This document shows, one piece after another, positions 32,908 to 41,066 of a stretch of DNA of 61,047 bases. Each line of letters begins with the position of its first letter. Positions within the stretch are counted from its first letter, which is position 1. A program made the position numbers and the translations under genes. The stretch is from an uncultured Clostridia bacterium. GTDB lineage: Bacteria > Bacillota > DTU014. The stretch covers positions 1 through 61,047 of the forward strand of contig FIZI01000032.1 of assembly GCA_900016865.1 (NCBI GenBank), in the 5' to 3' direction. The notes under the pieces are model-generated. The model was not told the DNA's origin and made no database searches. It saw only the letters and a program-made list of their open reading frames with translations.

Positions 32908-34096
32908 GCGTATTACAGCGCCGACCATGCAAGAAGCGTTGGAGCGCGTCAAACGCGAACTAGGCCCTGATGCAGTTATCATAGGATCAAAGACTGTACG
33001 CTCCGGAGGTTTGTTTGGGTTTTTTGGCAAGCCCAAGGTAGAAGTCACCGCTGCAGTTGATCCAGCTCCGGAGGCAGCTAGGGAACCTCTTGACTTGAAA
33101 TCACGCGAACCAAGCACCTATACTCAGCCTGTGATCACCGCTCCCGAACTGCAGGAAATATACAGAGAGCTGCAAGGGATGCGCAGAGAAGTAGCAGCTT
33201 TGGTTGACGGCACGAGAGTGAAGTCAGACCGGGTCCCGCTTAGCGGAGCTTTGCTCTCTGTTTTTCGCAGGTTGGTAGACAACGATATCGAAGAAGAGAC
33301 TGCCCGGATACTAGTCGAAGAAGTTGCAGGTGATCTTCGTCAGAGGGAGCACGATGACTTGGCGAAGGTTCATGCCATGCTGGTCAACAAGGTCGAAAGG
33401 CTGATCCCCGTTGCACAGGAGACTAAGTTTGACAAGGATGGCCCCAAAGTCATAGCCATGGTGGGGCCTACGGGTGTCGGCAAGACAACGACTATCGCAA
33501 AACTGGCGGCCGTGTACGCTCTGTCTCGCAAGAAGCGGGTTGCGCTCATAACCGCCGACACCTACAGGATCGCTGCTATAGAACAGCTCAGGACATATAG
33601 CGATATCATAGGTGTTCCGTTGACAGTCGTGTACTCTCCAGAAGAGGTCCAACTAGCGATCCAAGAGCACAGGGATGCCGACTTGATTCTCTTGGACACT
33701 GCAGGGCGAAACCCCAGGAACCCTGCAAGAATGCTCGAGTTGCGAGGAGTTATCAGAGCAGCTCAACCTAACGAAGTGCACCTAGTGATAAGTGCTACGA
33801 CAAAGAACAGAGATGCGATCGAAATCGTCGATAGGTTTGAGCAGGTCAGGTTTGACCGGCTCCTTATCACGAAGCTGGACGAAAGTTCGACATACGGGAT
33901 GATACTCAACGCTCTTGTGAGGGCACAGCGCCCGCTGTCATATGTAGGTACAGGGCAGGATGTCCCTGAGGATCTTGAGTACGCTTCGGCGAGCAAGCTG
34001 GCACACATGATTGTAGGTGACTGGGGAAGCCCTCTTGAGCTGGACACCACACATGATACTGAACAGCATGTTGGCTACGAACATCCTCGTTCTTAG
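32897..34096 (+). CDS. flhF: SRP-type GTPase FlhF
   Basis: Signal-recognition-like GTPase that sets where and how many flagella form. Short N-terminal basic domain (MQEALERVKRELGPDAVIIG), NG domain with P-loop [20 protein letters not shown], then ITADTYRIAAIEQL and LLDTAGRNPRNPARMLEL. 399 aa; overlaps the flhA end by 11 bp. With flhG it suggests controlled flagellar number or placement. Confidence 0.95.
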   Translation: MRLKRITAPTMQEALERVKRELGPDAVIIGSKTVRSGGLFGFFGKPKVEVTAAVDPAPEAAREPLDLKSREPSTYTQPVITAPELQEIYRELQGMRREVAALVDGTRVKSDRVPLSGALLSVFRRLVDNDIEEETARILVEEVAGDLRQREHDDLAKVHAMLVNKVERLIPVAQETKFDKDGPKVIAMVGPTGVGKTTTIAKLAAVYALSRKKRVALITADTYRIAAIEQLRTYSDIIGVPLTVVYSPEEVQLAIQEHRDADLILLDTAGRNPRNPARMLELRGVIRAAQPNEVHLVISATTKNRDAIEIVDRFEQVRFDRLLITKLDESSTYGMILNALVRAQRPLSYVGTGQDVPEDLEYASASKLAHMIVGDWGSPLELDTTHDTEQHVGYEHPRS

Positions 34097-34116
34097 GGCT
34101 TGCGGAGGTGCGATAC

Positions 34117-35079
34117 ATGGCGGATCAAGCGTATAGACTTCGGAAGCTCGCAGAGCTCGCCGGCAGATCGGACTCCGCACTGGCAGACCGTAGAGCTGGA
34201 GTGGAAAGGGACATTGCTGCTGACAGGCAGATGAGGACCAGTTCCAGTGGGCTCAGGCGGACTCGAGTTATGGCGATTACCAGCGGCAAGGGTGGGGTAG
34301 GCAAGACCAACATCGTCGCCAATCTTGCCATATCATTGTCTGAGGCTGGAATGCGGGTGCTGGTTGTAGATGCAGACCTAGGCCTTGCAAATGTCGATGT
34401 GTTGCTCGGCTTGTACCCGCGGTACAACCTTGGTCACGTCGTGCAGGGGCAGAAGTCTCTTGAAGAAGTGATCATCAATGGCCCTGCAGGTATTCGAATC
34501 ATTCCCGGTGCCTCGGGCCTGCAGGATCTAGCGCAAATGGATGCTGGGCGGAGACATGCCCTTCTCTCAGACTTGGTGTCACTGGAGGAACAGGCGGATC
34601 TAGTGTTGATTGACACAGGAGCGGGCCTGTCGAGTAGCGTCATGGACTTTGTAGTGTCGTCTGATGAGGCGGTGATTGTGACGACGCCGGAGCCGACAGC
34701 AATCGCTGATGCATATGCGATGATAAAGGTGCTGTCGCAGACTGACTCAGATGTGTACATCCGACTCTTGGTCAACCAAGCCCGCAGTGAGTCAGAGGCA
34801 GAACAAGTAGCAGATCAGATTCTGTCTGTAGCTCGGAGATTTCTCAACGTGCACGTGGACAACCTTGGTTATGTGCTTGTGGACGTGGCTGTCCAAAGGT
34901 CGGTCAGGGCGCAAAAGCCGTTCGTCCTCCTGTATCCTCATTCATCGGCCTCAGAGTGCATAAGGGCCGCGGCCAGACGCCTGGTGACCGGCAGGTCGAG
35001 CCCTGTTGCGCCCAGTGGAATCGCCGGGTTTATCAGGCGAATGCTGTCTGCAATCGGAGGGCGATATGTTGAGTCTTGA
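34117..35079 (+). CDS. flhG: MinD-like ATPase FlhG (YlxH)
   Basis: Partner of FlhF limiting flagellar number. The N-terminal DQAYRLRKLAEL is the FlhF-activating helix. Deviant Walker A SGKGGVGKTN, DADLGLANVDVLLGL and VLIDTGAGLSSSVMDFV define the MinD fold; a membrane-binding amphipathic C-terminus (FIRRMLSAIGGRYV) is likely. ATG 34117 has GGAGGTG at 6 nt. 320 aa. In polar flagellates, FlhG restrains the sigma-54 activator FleQ; no FleQ is present here. Confidence 0.94.
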   Translation: MADQAYRLRKLAELAGRSDSALADRRAGVERDIAADRQMRTSSSGLRRTRVMAITSGKGGVGKTNIVANLAISLSEAGMRVLVVDADLGLANVDVLLGLYPRYNLGHVVQGQKSLEEVIINGPAGIRIIPGASGLQDLAQMDAGRRHALLSDLVSLEEQADLVLIDTGAGLSSSVMDFVVSSDEAVIVTTPEPTAIADAYAMIKVLSQTDSDVYIRLLVNQARSESEAEQVADQILSVARRFLNVHVDNLGYVLVDVAVQRSVRAQKPFVLLYPHSSASECIRAAARRLVTGRSSPVAPSGIAGFIRRMLSAIGGRYVES

Positions 35080-35833
35080 GCGCTATCTCCCTATCTTAGA
35101 TCAGAAAGTAGAGCTTCAAGTGCCTGAGTTGCATGAGACTCGTGTGTACCTGACCAAGGTGGAGGACATCTCAGAGGATTTCATTACTGTCATTTGTCCC
35201 ATTAGCAGCGGAGAGGTTGTTCCATTGAGAGCTGGGCAGCGGGTGACTGTCACATATGTGACAGGAGAGGGCCTGTTTTCGTTTGACACGGGGATTCTCG
35301 AGAGGTTCGCCGGGCAGGTGCCCAGACTCAAGCTCGCTCGGCCTGACGAAATAGTGAGGGCACAGAGGCGTCACCACAAGCGCATAGAAGCGAGATTTCC
35401 CGTAAGATATGCTCTGATCGAATCTGACGCGATCGAAATGGGTCCTGGCACGCTGGACTTCAAACAGGCAGAATGTGTGGACATCAGCTCCGGGGGAATG
35501 CGAGTCAGACTTGTCGACGTTGTCGTTGGAATCAGACTTGGAACATACGTCCAACTAAGGTTTAGCATTCCTACAGAGGATAGGCGGGATTTTGACTTGA
35601 TGGCTCAGGTAGTGCGGATAGAGGACTTCGGCAGAGCGAAAGCGCCAGCTCTCGACGCCATAGACACCGAATCAGGGCCGAGAGATAGCGTCGAGGAGGT
35701 TGCAGACCCCAAACGCAACTACCGAGTAGCTTTTCGGTTTGTCGGCATTAGCCTAAGTGACCAGGACTCGATTATGAAGTTTGTGTTTGACAGGGAACGA
35801 GAACTCATTGAACGCGGAGTAATTGGCCGTTAG
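35066..35833 (+). CDS. PilZ-domain flagellar brake protein, YcgR type
   Basis: Cyclic-di-GMP receptor. N-terminal YcgR-like (PilZN) beta domain, then PilZ with the ligand motifs RRHHKR (RxxxR) and DISSGG (D-x-S-x-x-G). Homologous YcgR/YpfA proteins bind FliG or MotA and slow the motor when cyclic-di-GMP is high. The ATG at 35066 has GGAGGG at 5 nt and overlaps flhG by 14 bp. 255 aa. The insertion of about 30 residues before the last strand is not conserved. Confidence 0.9.
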   Translation: MLSLERYLPILDQKVELQVPELHETRVYLTKVEDISEDFITVICPISSGEVVPLRAGQRVTVTYVTGEGLFSFDTGILERFAGQVPRLKLARPDEIVRAQRRHHKRIEARFPVRYALIESDAIEMGPGTLDFKQAECVDISSGGMRVRLVDVVVGIRLGTYVQLRFSIPTEDRRDFDLMAQVVRIEDFGRAKAPALDAIDTESGPRDSVEEVADPKRNYRVAFRFVGISLSDQDSIMKFVFDRERELIERGVIGR

Positions 35834-35858
35834 CTCTTGAGTCCGGAGGCGTGGTGCT

Positions 35859-36629
35859 TTGGCTACTCTTGACGAGACGTGGAGAGCATATAGAGAAACG
35901 GGCGACCGTTCCTGTAGAGAGAGGCTGGTGCTGAACTACATCGGCCTCGTCAAGACCGTTATAGGCCGTTTGAGTGTCAGGCGGCTCCCAGGTACGGAGT
36001 ACGACGACCTGGTGAGCAACGGTATTATTGGGCTGATGGATGCTATTGACAGGTTTGACCCGTCCAAAGGCGCTAGATTTGAGGTGTACGCGGCAGCAAG
36101 GATCAGAGGTGCTATTCTCGATGCGTGCAGGAAAGACGACTGGGTCCCAAGGAGTGTTAGGCAAGCTTCGAGGCAGCTCGAACGCGTGTATTCGGTAGTC
36201 GAGAACCGCTTGGGCAGATCTGCCACGGATTGGGAAATAGCGAGTGAAATGGGCTTGTCGATTGAGGAGTTTGACAAGATGCTGCAGGACATCGAAGCGT
36301 CGCACCTCATGTCGCTCGACGAGCGAGTGCCTGGGACAGACCAGGACGACTCAATGACAGTTGCCGACCGGATTGAGGATACGTCCGTCCCTGCGCCGGA
36401 AGAGCTAGTCGCCGAGTCGAGCGCTATCGAGATATTAGCGGAGGCGATTGATCGTCTTCCGGAAAGGGAGCGGCTGGTAATATCGCTGTACTACCAAGAC
36501 GGGCTCACTCTGAGGGAGATCGGCGAGGTCCTGGGAGTAACCGAATCGCGTGTTTCGCAACTGCATGCCAAAGCCATTCTCAGGCTCAGGGGCAGGTTGA
36601 CTAGGGCACGAGCACAGCATGCGATATGA
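35859..36629 (+). CDS. fliA: RNA polymerase sigma-28 factor FliA/SigD
   Basis: Sigma factor for late flagellar genes. Region 2 has LVLNYIGLVKTVIGRL and EYDDLVSNGIIGLMDAIDRF; region 3 has DWVPRSVRQASRQLERVYSV; region 4 has ERERLVISLYYQDGLTLREI and VTESRVSQLHAKAILRLRGR. TTG start with GGAGG at 8 nt; 256 aa. Placed near the end of the sigma-54-type fliQ unit, it would be made only after that class is active. No anti-sigma FlgM is in the window. Confidence 0.95.
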   Translation: MATLDETWRAYRETGDRSCRERLVLNYIGLVKTVIGRLSVRRLPGTEYDDLVSNGIIGLMDAIDRFDPSKGARFEVYAAARIRGAILDACRKDDWVPRSVRQASRQLERVYSVVENRLGRSATDWEIASEMGLSIEEFDKMLQDIEASHLMSLDERVPGTDQDDSMTVADRIEDTSVPAPEELVAESSAIEILAEAIDRLPERERLVISLYYQDGLTLREIGEVLGVTESRVSQLHAKAILRLRGRLTRARAQHAI

Positions 36630-36661
36630 ACTGATCTGGAGACTTCGGATGCCCTCAAGGG

Positions 36662-36994
36662 GTGGTGGCAGTGCGTCCGATCGACTTGCAGGGAATCGTC
36701 ACAAAGACCCAGGATATCGAGCGCCTGCATCGCGTCCAACAGCATCATCCTGTGCTGTCGCAGGAGCAGTTTTCAGAAAGGCTTCGCAGAGAGGCGGAGG
36801 CGAATCTAAGGCGTGTTCGGTTTATTGAGGAGTCTCCTGTAGCGGGAATACGTGAGAGGAGAGACGAGGGCAAGCAGAGACAGCATGCGAGCGAAAGGGA
36901 ACGCCAAGACAGCAGGCCAGACAGAGGGGATGAAGCTTTGGGCTGTCAGCCGGGCGATCAGCTTAAGGGCCGGCATATCGACGTCAAGGCGTAG
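36662..36994 (+). CDS. Small hydrophilic protein between fliA and swrB-like gene
   Basis: No named function recognised. 110 aa. The N-terminal VRPIDLQGIVTKTQDIERLH is reminiscent of small unannotated proteins after fliA in other Bacillota flagellar operons. The rest is charged and very Arg/Asp/Gln-rich with no hydrophobic core, so it is probably disordered. GTG starts at 36662 or 36671. The gene is tightly placed between fliA and the next gene, supporting that it is real. Confidence 0.6.
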   Translation: MVAVRPIDLQGIVTKTQDIERLHRVQQHHPVLSQEQFSERLRREAEANLRRVRFIEESPVAGIRERRDEGKQRQHASERERQDSRPDRGDEALGCQPGDQLKGRHIDVKA

Positions 36995-37015
36995 CCCCAT
37001 GGAGGGTGAGGTTGA

Positions 37016-37588
37016 TTGGAACTGGTATTACGAGTCCTAGAGGCACTGCTGGTATCAGTCGCCGGTGTAATAGTTGTGGTTTACGCGGCTCGGCACTTCG
37101 TGTCGTCAAGCGGGCGGCTGAACAGACATCACAGCGAAGTTGCATATGAGCAAGAGCGCGAGCAGGCTAGAGCTGAGTTCCTCGGCGCTTTGAGAGATAC
37201 GGCCAGTGGGATTGCAAATGACCTCGAGGCCAAGGCGTTATCTATGCGAGATCTCCTGAGGGAGGCAGACGAGACGATTGCAACCTTGGCCGAGTTGTTG
37301 GCCAGGTCAGAAAACGTGTACCGAGGCGCCGCAGCATCCGATGTCAGCACCCGGAATCAAGAGCGCCCGAGTGAAGGCCGGCAGCAGGAGAAGAGGATGG
37401 AACGTGATGTTCAGCGCAAACAGGCACCAAGTCGCAGGCCGCGTGCGGAGCAAACAAAGCGCTCGACAACGTATCGAGAGGTCCATGCACTGGCCGAGGA
37501 AGGAAAACGGCCCGAAGAGATCGCAAAGCAGCTCGGCCTTGGAACAGGAGAGGTACTGCTCGTCCTAGGCCTGTCAAGAAAAGCATAA
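37016..37588 (+). CDS. SwrB-like membrane protein (DUF6115-type C-terminus)
   Basis: One N-terminal helix (residues 5-25), a coiled coil (about 40-100), a polar Arg/Gln-rich linker, and a C-terminal helix-turn-helix-like motif YREVHALAEEGKRPEEIAKQ followed by LGLGTGEVLLVLGL. The same layout and position, directly downstream of the flagellar sigma gene, is seen in Bacillus SwrB, which promotes switch/export assembly and SigD activity. TTG start; 190 aa. The assignment rests on architecture and synteny more than identity. Confidence 0.7.
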   Translation: MELVLRVLEALLVSVAGVIVVVYAARHFVSSSGRLNRHHSEVAYEQEREQARAEFLGALRDTASGIANDLEAKALSMRDLLREADETIATLAELLARSENVYRGAAASDVSTRNQERPSEGRQQEKRMERDVQRKQAPSRRPRAEQTKRSTTYREVHALAEEGKRPEEIAKQLGLGTGEVLLVLGLSRKA

Positions 37589-37630
37589 CGTTGGCTTTAT
37601 GAGACGAATCCCTCCAATTGGGTGATGTTG

Positions 37631-37666
37631 GGGCTGGCGGTAGCACAAAGTGCTCATTGCCAGCCC
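37631..37666 (+). other. Compound hairpin after the flagellar cluster
   Basis: GGGCTGGC (37631-37638) pairs with GCCAGCCC (37659-37666), enclosing AGCAC-AAA-GTGCT (37642-37654). There is no U-tract. The right arm overlaps the -35 box of the next promoter, so this may serve as operator DNA, as an end for the flagellar mRNA, or both. Confidence 0.6.
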
Positions 37667-37685
37667 TAGTCATATCCAGTATAAT
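37657..37685 (+). promoter_or_regulatory. Sigma-70 promoter of amino-acid transporter
   Basis: TTGCCA (37657-37662), 17-nt spacer, TATAAT (37680-37685). Near-consensus vegetative promoter 57 bp before the binding-protein start. Confidence 0.8.
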
Positions 37686-37741
37686 TGTACGCAGTTTGTG
37701 CATTATTCTAATACCGCGTAGTTGAGGAGGGCGTGTGATTG

Positions 37742-38500
37742 ATGAGGAAATCTTCTATACTCTTGGTATCTATGCTGTTAGTCATGATGATTGCCATGTC
37801 GGCGACGATTGTTGCTGCGAAAGAGGTTATACGTGTTGCTATCGAGCCCTTTTATCCTCCGTTTGAGCAGATGGATCCCGACGAGACGATATGGGGATTT
37901 GACGTCGACCTCATCAAAGCAGTTGTTGAGGAGATGGGTGCAGAAATCCAGATTTACAACGTCGGTTGGGAGGGCTTGATACCAGGGATCCAGAACGGCT
38001 CCTACGACTTGCTCATCTCTGCGATGACGATCACTCCGGAGAGGGCTCTTCAGATCGACTTCAGCGACTGGTACTTCGACTCCAGACAAGCGATTTTGGT
38101 GCGCCAGGGCGATACGAGAATCAGCTGTCAGGCTGATCTTATCGGCAGACAGATAGGTGTCCAGCAGGGGACCACTGGCGACTTCGCAGTAAGAGAGCTC
38201 GAAGGAATCAATGAAGACAAGGACGTCCGCGGGTTCCCGACAGCCCCTGAAGCCATCATGGAACTGATGACCGGAGGCGTGGATGCAGTAGTCTTGGATT
38301 GGCCCGTTGCCGTATACTACAAGGACATGTTCCCAGGGTTCGAAATAGTCGGTGACCCTGACGAGTGGGAGCCGGAGTACTTCGGCATTGGCATGAAGAA
38401 GGGGCGCACAGATCTCCTCGAGCGTGTCAATGCTGCTCTTGCGGCTTTGAGAGAGAGCGGTAAGTATCAGGAGATATACGACAAGTACTTCGCTCTGTAG
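37742..38500 (+). CDS. Polar amino-acid ABC transporter binding protein
   Basis: Family 3 solute-binding protein (GlnH/ArtJ type). Signal peptide of about 26 residues ending TIVAA, without a lipobox cysteine. Mature start is EVIRVAIEPFYPPFEQMDPD, then GFDVDLIKAVVEEMG and DLLISAMTITPERALQIDFS, the classic ligand-pocket motifs. 253 aa. ATG 37742 (a TTG lies one codon before). Permease and ATPase genes follow. The exact amino acid cannot be stated. Confidence 0.93.
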   Translation: MRKSSILLVSMLLVMMIAMSATIVAAKEVIRVAIEPFYPPFEQMDPDETIWGFDVDLIKAVVEEMGAEIQIYNVGWEGLIPGIQNGSYDLLISAMTITPERALQIDFSDWYFDSRQAILVRQGDTRISCQADLIGRQIGVQQGTTGDFAVRELEGINEDKDVRGFPTAPEAIMELMTGGVDAVVLDWPVAVYYKDMFPGFEIVGDPDEWEPEYFGIGMKKGRTDLLERVNAALAALRESGKYQEIYDKYFAL

Positions 38501-38540
38501 CTATCGATCTATCTTGTGAGTTATTGGGTGTGCAATGAGC

Positions 38541-38580
38541 ATCTGCGTAGCATCTTGTCCTTTATAGGTGCTACGCAGAT
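38541..38580 (+). other. 12-bp stem-loop between binding protein and permease
   Basis: ATCTGCGTAGCA (38541-38552) and TGCTACGCAGAT (38569-38580) form a perfect 12-bp stem. A T-rich but broken tail follows. It is likely a partial terminator or mRNA-stabilising element giving excess binding protein. The remaining bases of the 115-bp gap hold the permease ribosome site. Confidence 0.75.
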
Positions 38581-38615
38581 TGCTTTGTTGTCTCCTCAGG
38601 AGGTGAGGAAGCAAC

Positions 38616-39299
38616 GTGATTGCTTCAACGTTGAGATTTCTGTGGGAGAACAAGATGTTTCTCCTAGCAGGTGCTTGGACTACCGTACAGCTTACAGCAG
38701 TATCTGTTGCCCTTGGAACCGTGATAGGAACAGTCGTTGGAATCGGCCGCATTAGCAAAAACAAGGTTATCAGTTTGGCTGCAGCTGCATACGCTGACTT
38801 CCTGAGGGGAACTCCGCTGCTTGTGCAGATCTTCCTTGTCCACCACGGCTTGCCGGCTGTTGTCAGCCGATACGTTCCCGGGTTTCATATCACTCCGTTC
38901 ATATCGGCAATCACTGCTCTCAGCATCAACAGCGGGGCGTATGTATCAGAGATAGTGCGTGCAGGTATACAGTCGATAGACAAGGGGCAGATGGAAGCTG
39001 GGCGGTCCTTGGGGATGACGTACTGGCAGACCATGCGCCACATAATCCTTCCGCAAGCTTTTCGGAGGGTTGTCCCGCCTCTTGGAAATGAGTTCATCGC
39101 GTTGCTTAAGGATTCTTCACTGGTATTTGCCATCGGGTACAATGAGCTGATGACCAGGGGAAGGCTCTTGATGACTAAATACTTCATGTTCTTTGAGACT
39201 TGGGTAGCAGTCGCCATCATATATCTTTGCATGACCATGGCTGTGAGCAGGTTGGTCCGGTTCATTGAGAGGAGGATGGCTGTCGATGATCAGAGTTGA
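38616..39299 (+). CDS. Polar amino-acid ABC transporter permease
   Basis: HisM/GlnP-type permease, about five helices. It has [20 protein letters not shown] and the coupling loop [20 protein letters not shown] followed by [18 protein letters not shown] start with AGGAGGTGAG at 8 nt; 227 aa. It overlaps the ATPase gene by 14 bp. Confidence 0.94.
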   Translation: MIASTLRFLWENKMFLLAGAWTTVQLTAVSVALGTVIGTVVGIGRISKNKVISLAAAAYADFLRGTPLLVQIFLVHHGLPAVVSRYVPGFHITPFISAITALSINSGAYVSEIVRAGIQSIDKGQMEAGRSLGMTYWQTMRHIILPQAFRRVVPPLGNEFIALLKDSSLVFAIGYNELMTRGRLLMTKYFMFFETWVAVAIIYLCMTMAVSRLVRFIERRMAVDDQS

Positions 39300-40017
39300 A
39301 AACCTGCACAAATACTTCGGGAAGTTGCACGTCCTCAGAGGTGTGACCAACCACGTCAGCCGGGGCGAGGTCGTCGTGATCATAGGGCCAAGCGGATCAG
39401 GCAAGAGCACGTTTCTTCGCTGCCTCAATCTGCTTGAGATGCCAAACGAGGGCGACATATACATCGAAGGAGTCAATGTAGTCAATCACGGGGCAAACCG
39501 CGTAGACATTAACAAAGTGCGTGCAGAAGTTGGAATGGTGTTTCAAAGCTTCAACCTTTTCCCGCATATGAATGTCCTAAGAAACATCACGCTTGCTCCC
39601 GTCTTGGTCAAGGGGATTTCCGAGGATCAAGCCCTGAAAGAAGCACTTGCTCTGCTGGAGAGGGTAGGCTTGAGTGAAAAGGCGGAGGCGTACCCGTCTC
39701 AGCTGTCAGGCGGTCAGCAGCAGCGAGTTGCCATTGCGAGGGCGCTTGCGATGAGGCCAAAGGTGATGCTATTTGATGAGCCTACATCAGCACTTGATCC
39801 GGAAATGATCGGAGAAGTGCTCGATGTTATGAAAGACCTAGTCAGCGACGGTATGACGATGGTGGTCGTCACTCACGAAATGGGATTTGCACGAGAGGTC
39901 GCTGATAGGGTGCTCTTCATGGACGGCGGAGTCATCGTGGAGGAGAATACCCCTTCTGAGCTCTTTTCAAATCCGCAGAATCCGAGAACAAAGGCTTTTC
40001 TTAGCAAGATACTCTAG
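39286..40017 (+). CDS. glnQ: Polar amino-acid ABC transporter ATPase
   Basis: ATP-binding subunit of the GlnQ/HisP type. Walker [11 protein letters not shown]-loop [11 protein letters not shown], signature LSGGQQQR, Walker [16 protein letters not shown]-loop [17 protein letters not shown] 39286 follows GGAGG at about 10 nt; the frame extends upstream to 39265 without support. 243 aa. Its 3' end overlaps the convergent EamA gene by 17 bp. The symbol denotes the family, not proven glutamine specificity. Confidence 0.94.
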   Translation: MIRVENLHKYFGKLHVLRGVTNHVSRGEVVVIIGPSGSGKSTFLRCLNLLEMPNEGDIYIEGVNVVNHGANRVDINKVRAEVGMVFQSFNLFPHMNVLRNITLAPVLVKGISEDQALKEALALLERVGLSEKAEAYPSQLSGGQQQRVAIARALAMRPKVMLFDEPTSALDPEMIGEVLDVMKDLVSDGMTMVVVTHEMGFAREVADRVLFMDGGVIVEENTPSELFSNPQNPRTKAFLSKIL

Positions 40018-40933
40018 GCTCAGGCTCGCGGGCTTCGGAGAGGTTTACTGTGACCACGCCTGCAAAGATCAAGAGCCCGCCTGCGAGTGTCTGCAGTGTA
40101 GGGGCTTCTCTAAGAAACGCGAATGCAAACACCGCGGAGAATACAGGCTCCATGGAGTATATGATTGCAGTGTCTACAGAAGAAGTCACTCTCTGGGCCA
40201 GCGTTTGAATCACGAGAGCCACCGACGTTGCGAATATACCGCAATAGAGGGCTGCTGCGAGCGCACGGGCAGAAATCTCATAGGGACGCATTGAAACGCC
40301 CCGAGCTTGGGTCAAGATAAGAGTGACTAGACAAAGGACCGCAGCCTGAACCAGCGCAACCTCGACAGGGTCGACGTGTCTTGCATAGACCTCCGTGACT
40401 ACGATATGCAGGCCGAAGAACACTGCGCAGATAAGGGTGAGCAAATCGCCCCGGGCTATAGTGAGTCGTCCTGACACAGAGATCGTCAGCAGGCCGACAG
40501 TTGCCAACGCGATGCCTATAAGGCTGTGCCTGGCAGGTATTCTGCGATTGAGTATTGAGTACATCAGTCCGACGAACACCACGTTCATCCCCGTGATGAA
40601 GCCGGACGCAGTAGCCGTGGTGTACCGCAGGCCTTCAGTTTGCGTTACATACCCAATCGCGAAGATGAGCCCGAGGATGATCCCGGGCCGTAGAGCTCTG
40701 GTCAGAGTCAATCGGTATGCCTCTGGGCGATTGCGGCTGCTCAAGAGCCTCACGGCGCTCAGCAGTGCGAGAGTCGCAAGAGCCGCAGCGAAGCGTACAA
40801 ATAAGAACAGCATCGGGTCAACATCTGTCAAAGCGACTTTGGTGATGCTAAACGTCGATCCCCATATGACAGCCGTGATAAGTAGTCCTACATTAGCAGC
40901 AAGTCTCTTGTTCACTCCGTCACATTTCGTCAT
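40001..40933 (-). CDS. EamA/DMT family exporter
   Basis: Drug/metabolite transporter with two five-helix EamA repeats, about ten helices. Typical motifs: [17 protein letters not shown] near the N-terminus, [16 protein letters not shown] ending repeat one, and [20 protein letters not shown] in repeat two. The substrate is unknown; relatives export amino acids or metabolites. ATG 40933 chosen over GTG 40960, as neither has a strong ribosome site. About 310 aa. Convergent with glnQ, and divergent from the alcohol dehydrogenase across about 130 bp in which I see no strong promoter. Confidence 0.9.
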   Translation of the reverse strand: MTKCDGVNKRLAANVGLLITAVIWGSTFSITKVALTDVDPMLFLFVRFAAALATLALLSAVRLLSSRNRPEAYRLTLTRALRPGIILGLIFAIGYVTQTEGLRYTTATASGFITGMNVVFVGLMYSILNRRIPARHSLIGIALATVGLLTISVSGRLTIARGDLLTLICAVFFGLHIVVTEVYARHVDPVEVALVQAAVLCLVTLILTQARGVSMRPYEISARALAAALYCGIFATSVALVIQTLAQRVTSSVDTAIIYSMEPVFSAVFAFAFLREAPTLQTLAGGLLIFAGVVTVNLSEAREPEPRVSC

Positions 40934-41066
40934 AGCTAGGCGGTTTCCTTCAGGATACACCGGGTGAACATAGGAGGGTTTGGCTTGTCGTCAACGAAAA
41001 GCATAGGATATCCGTCGCCCGTTTTGGGTGCGGTTGTCGTAACGTCAATCCGGAGGTAGAAATCCC

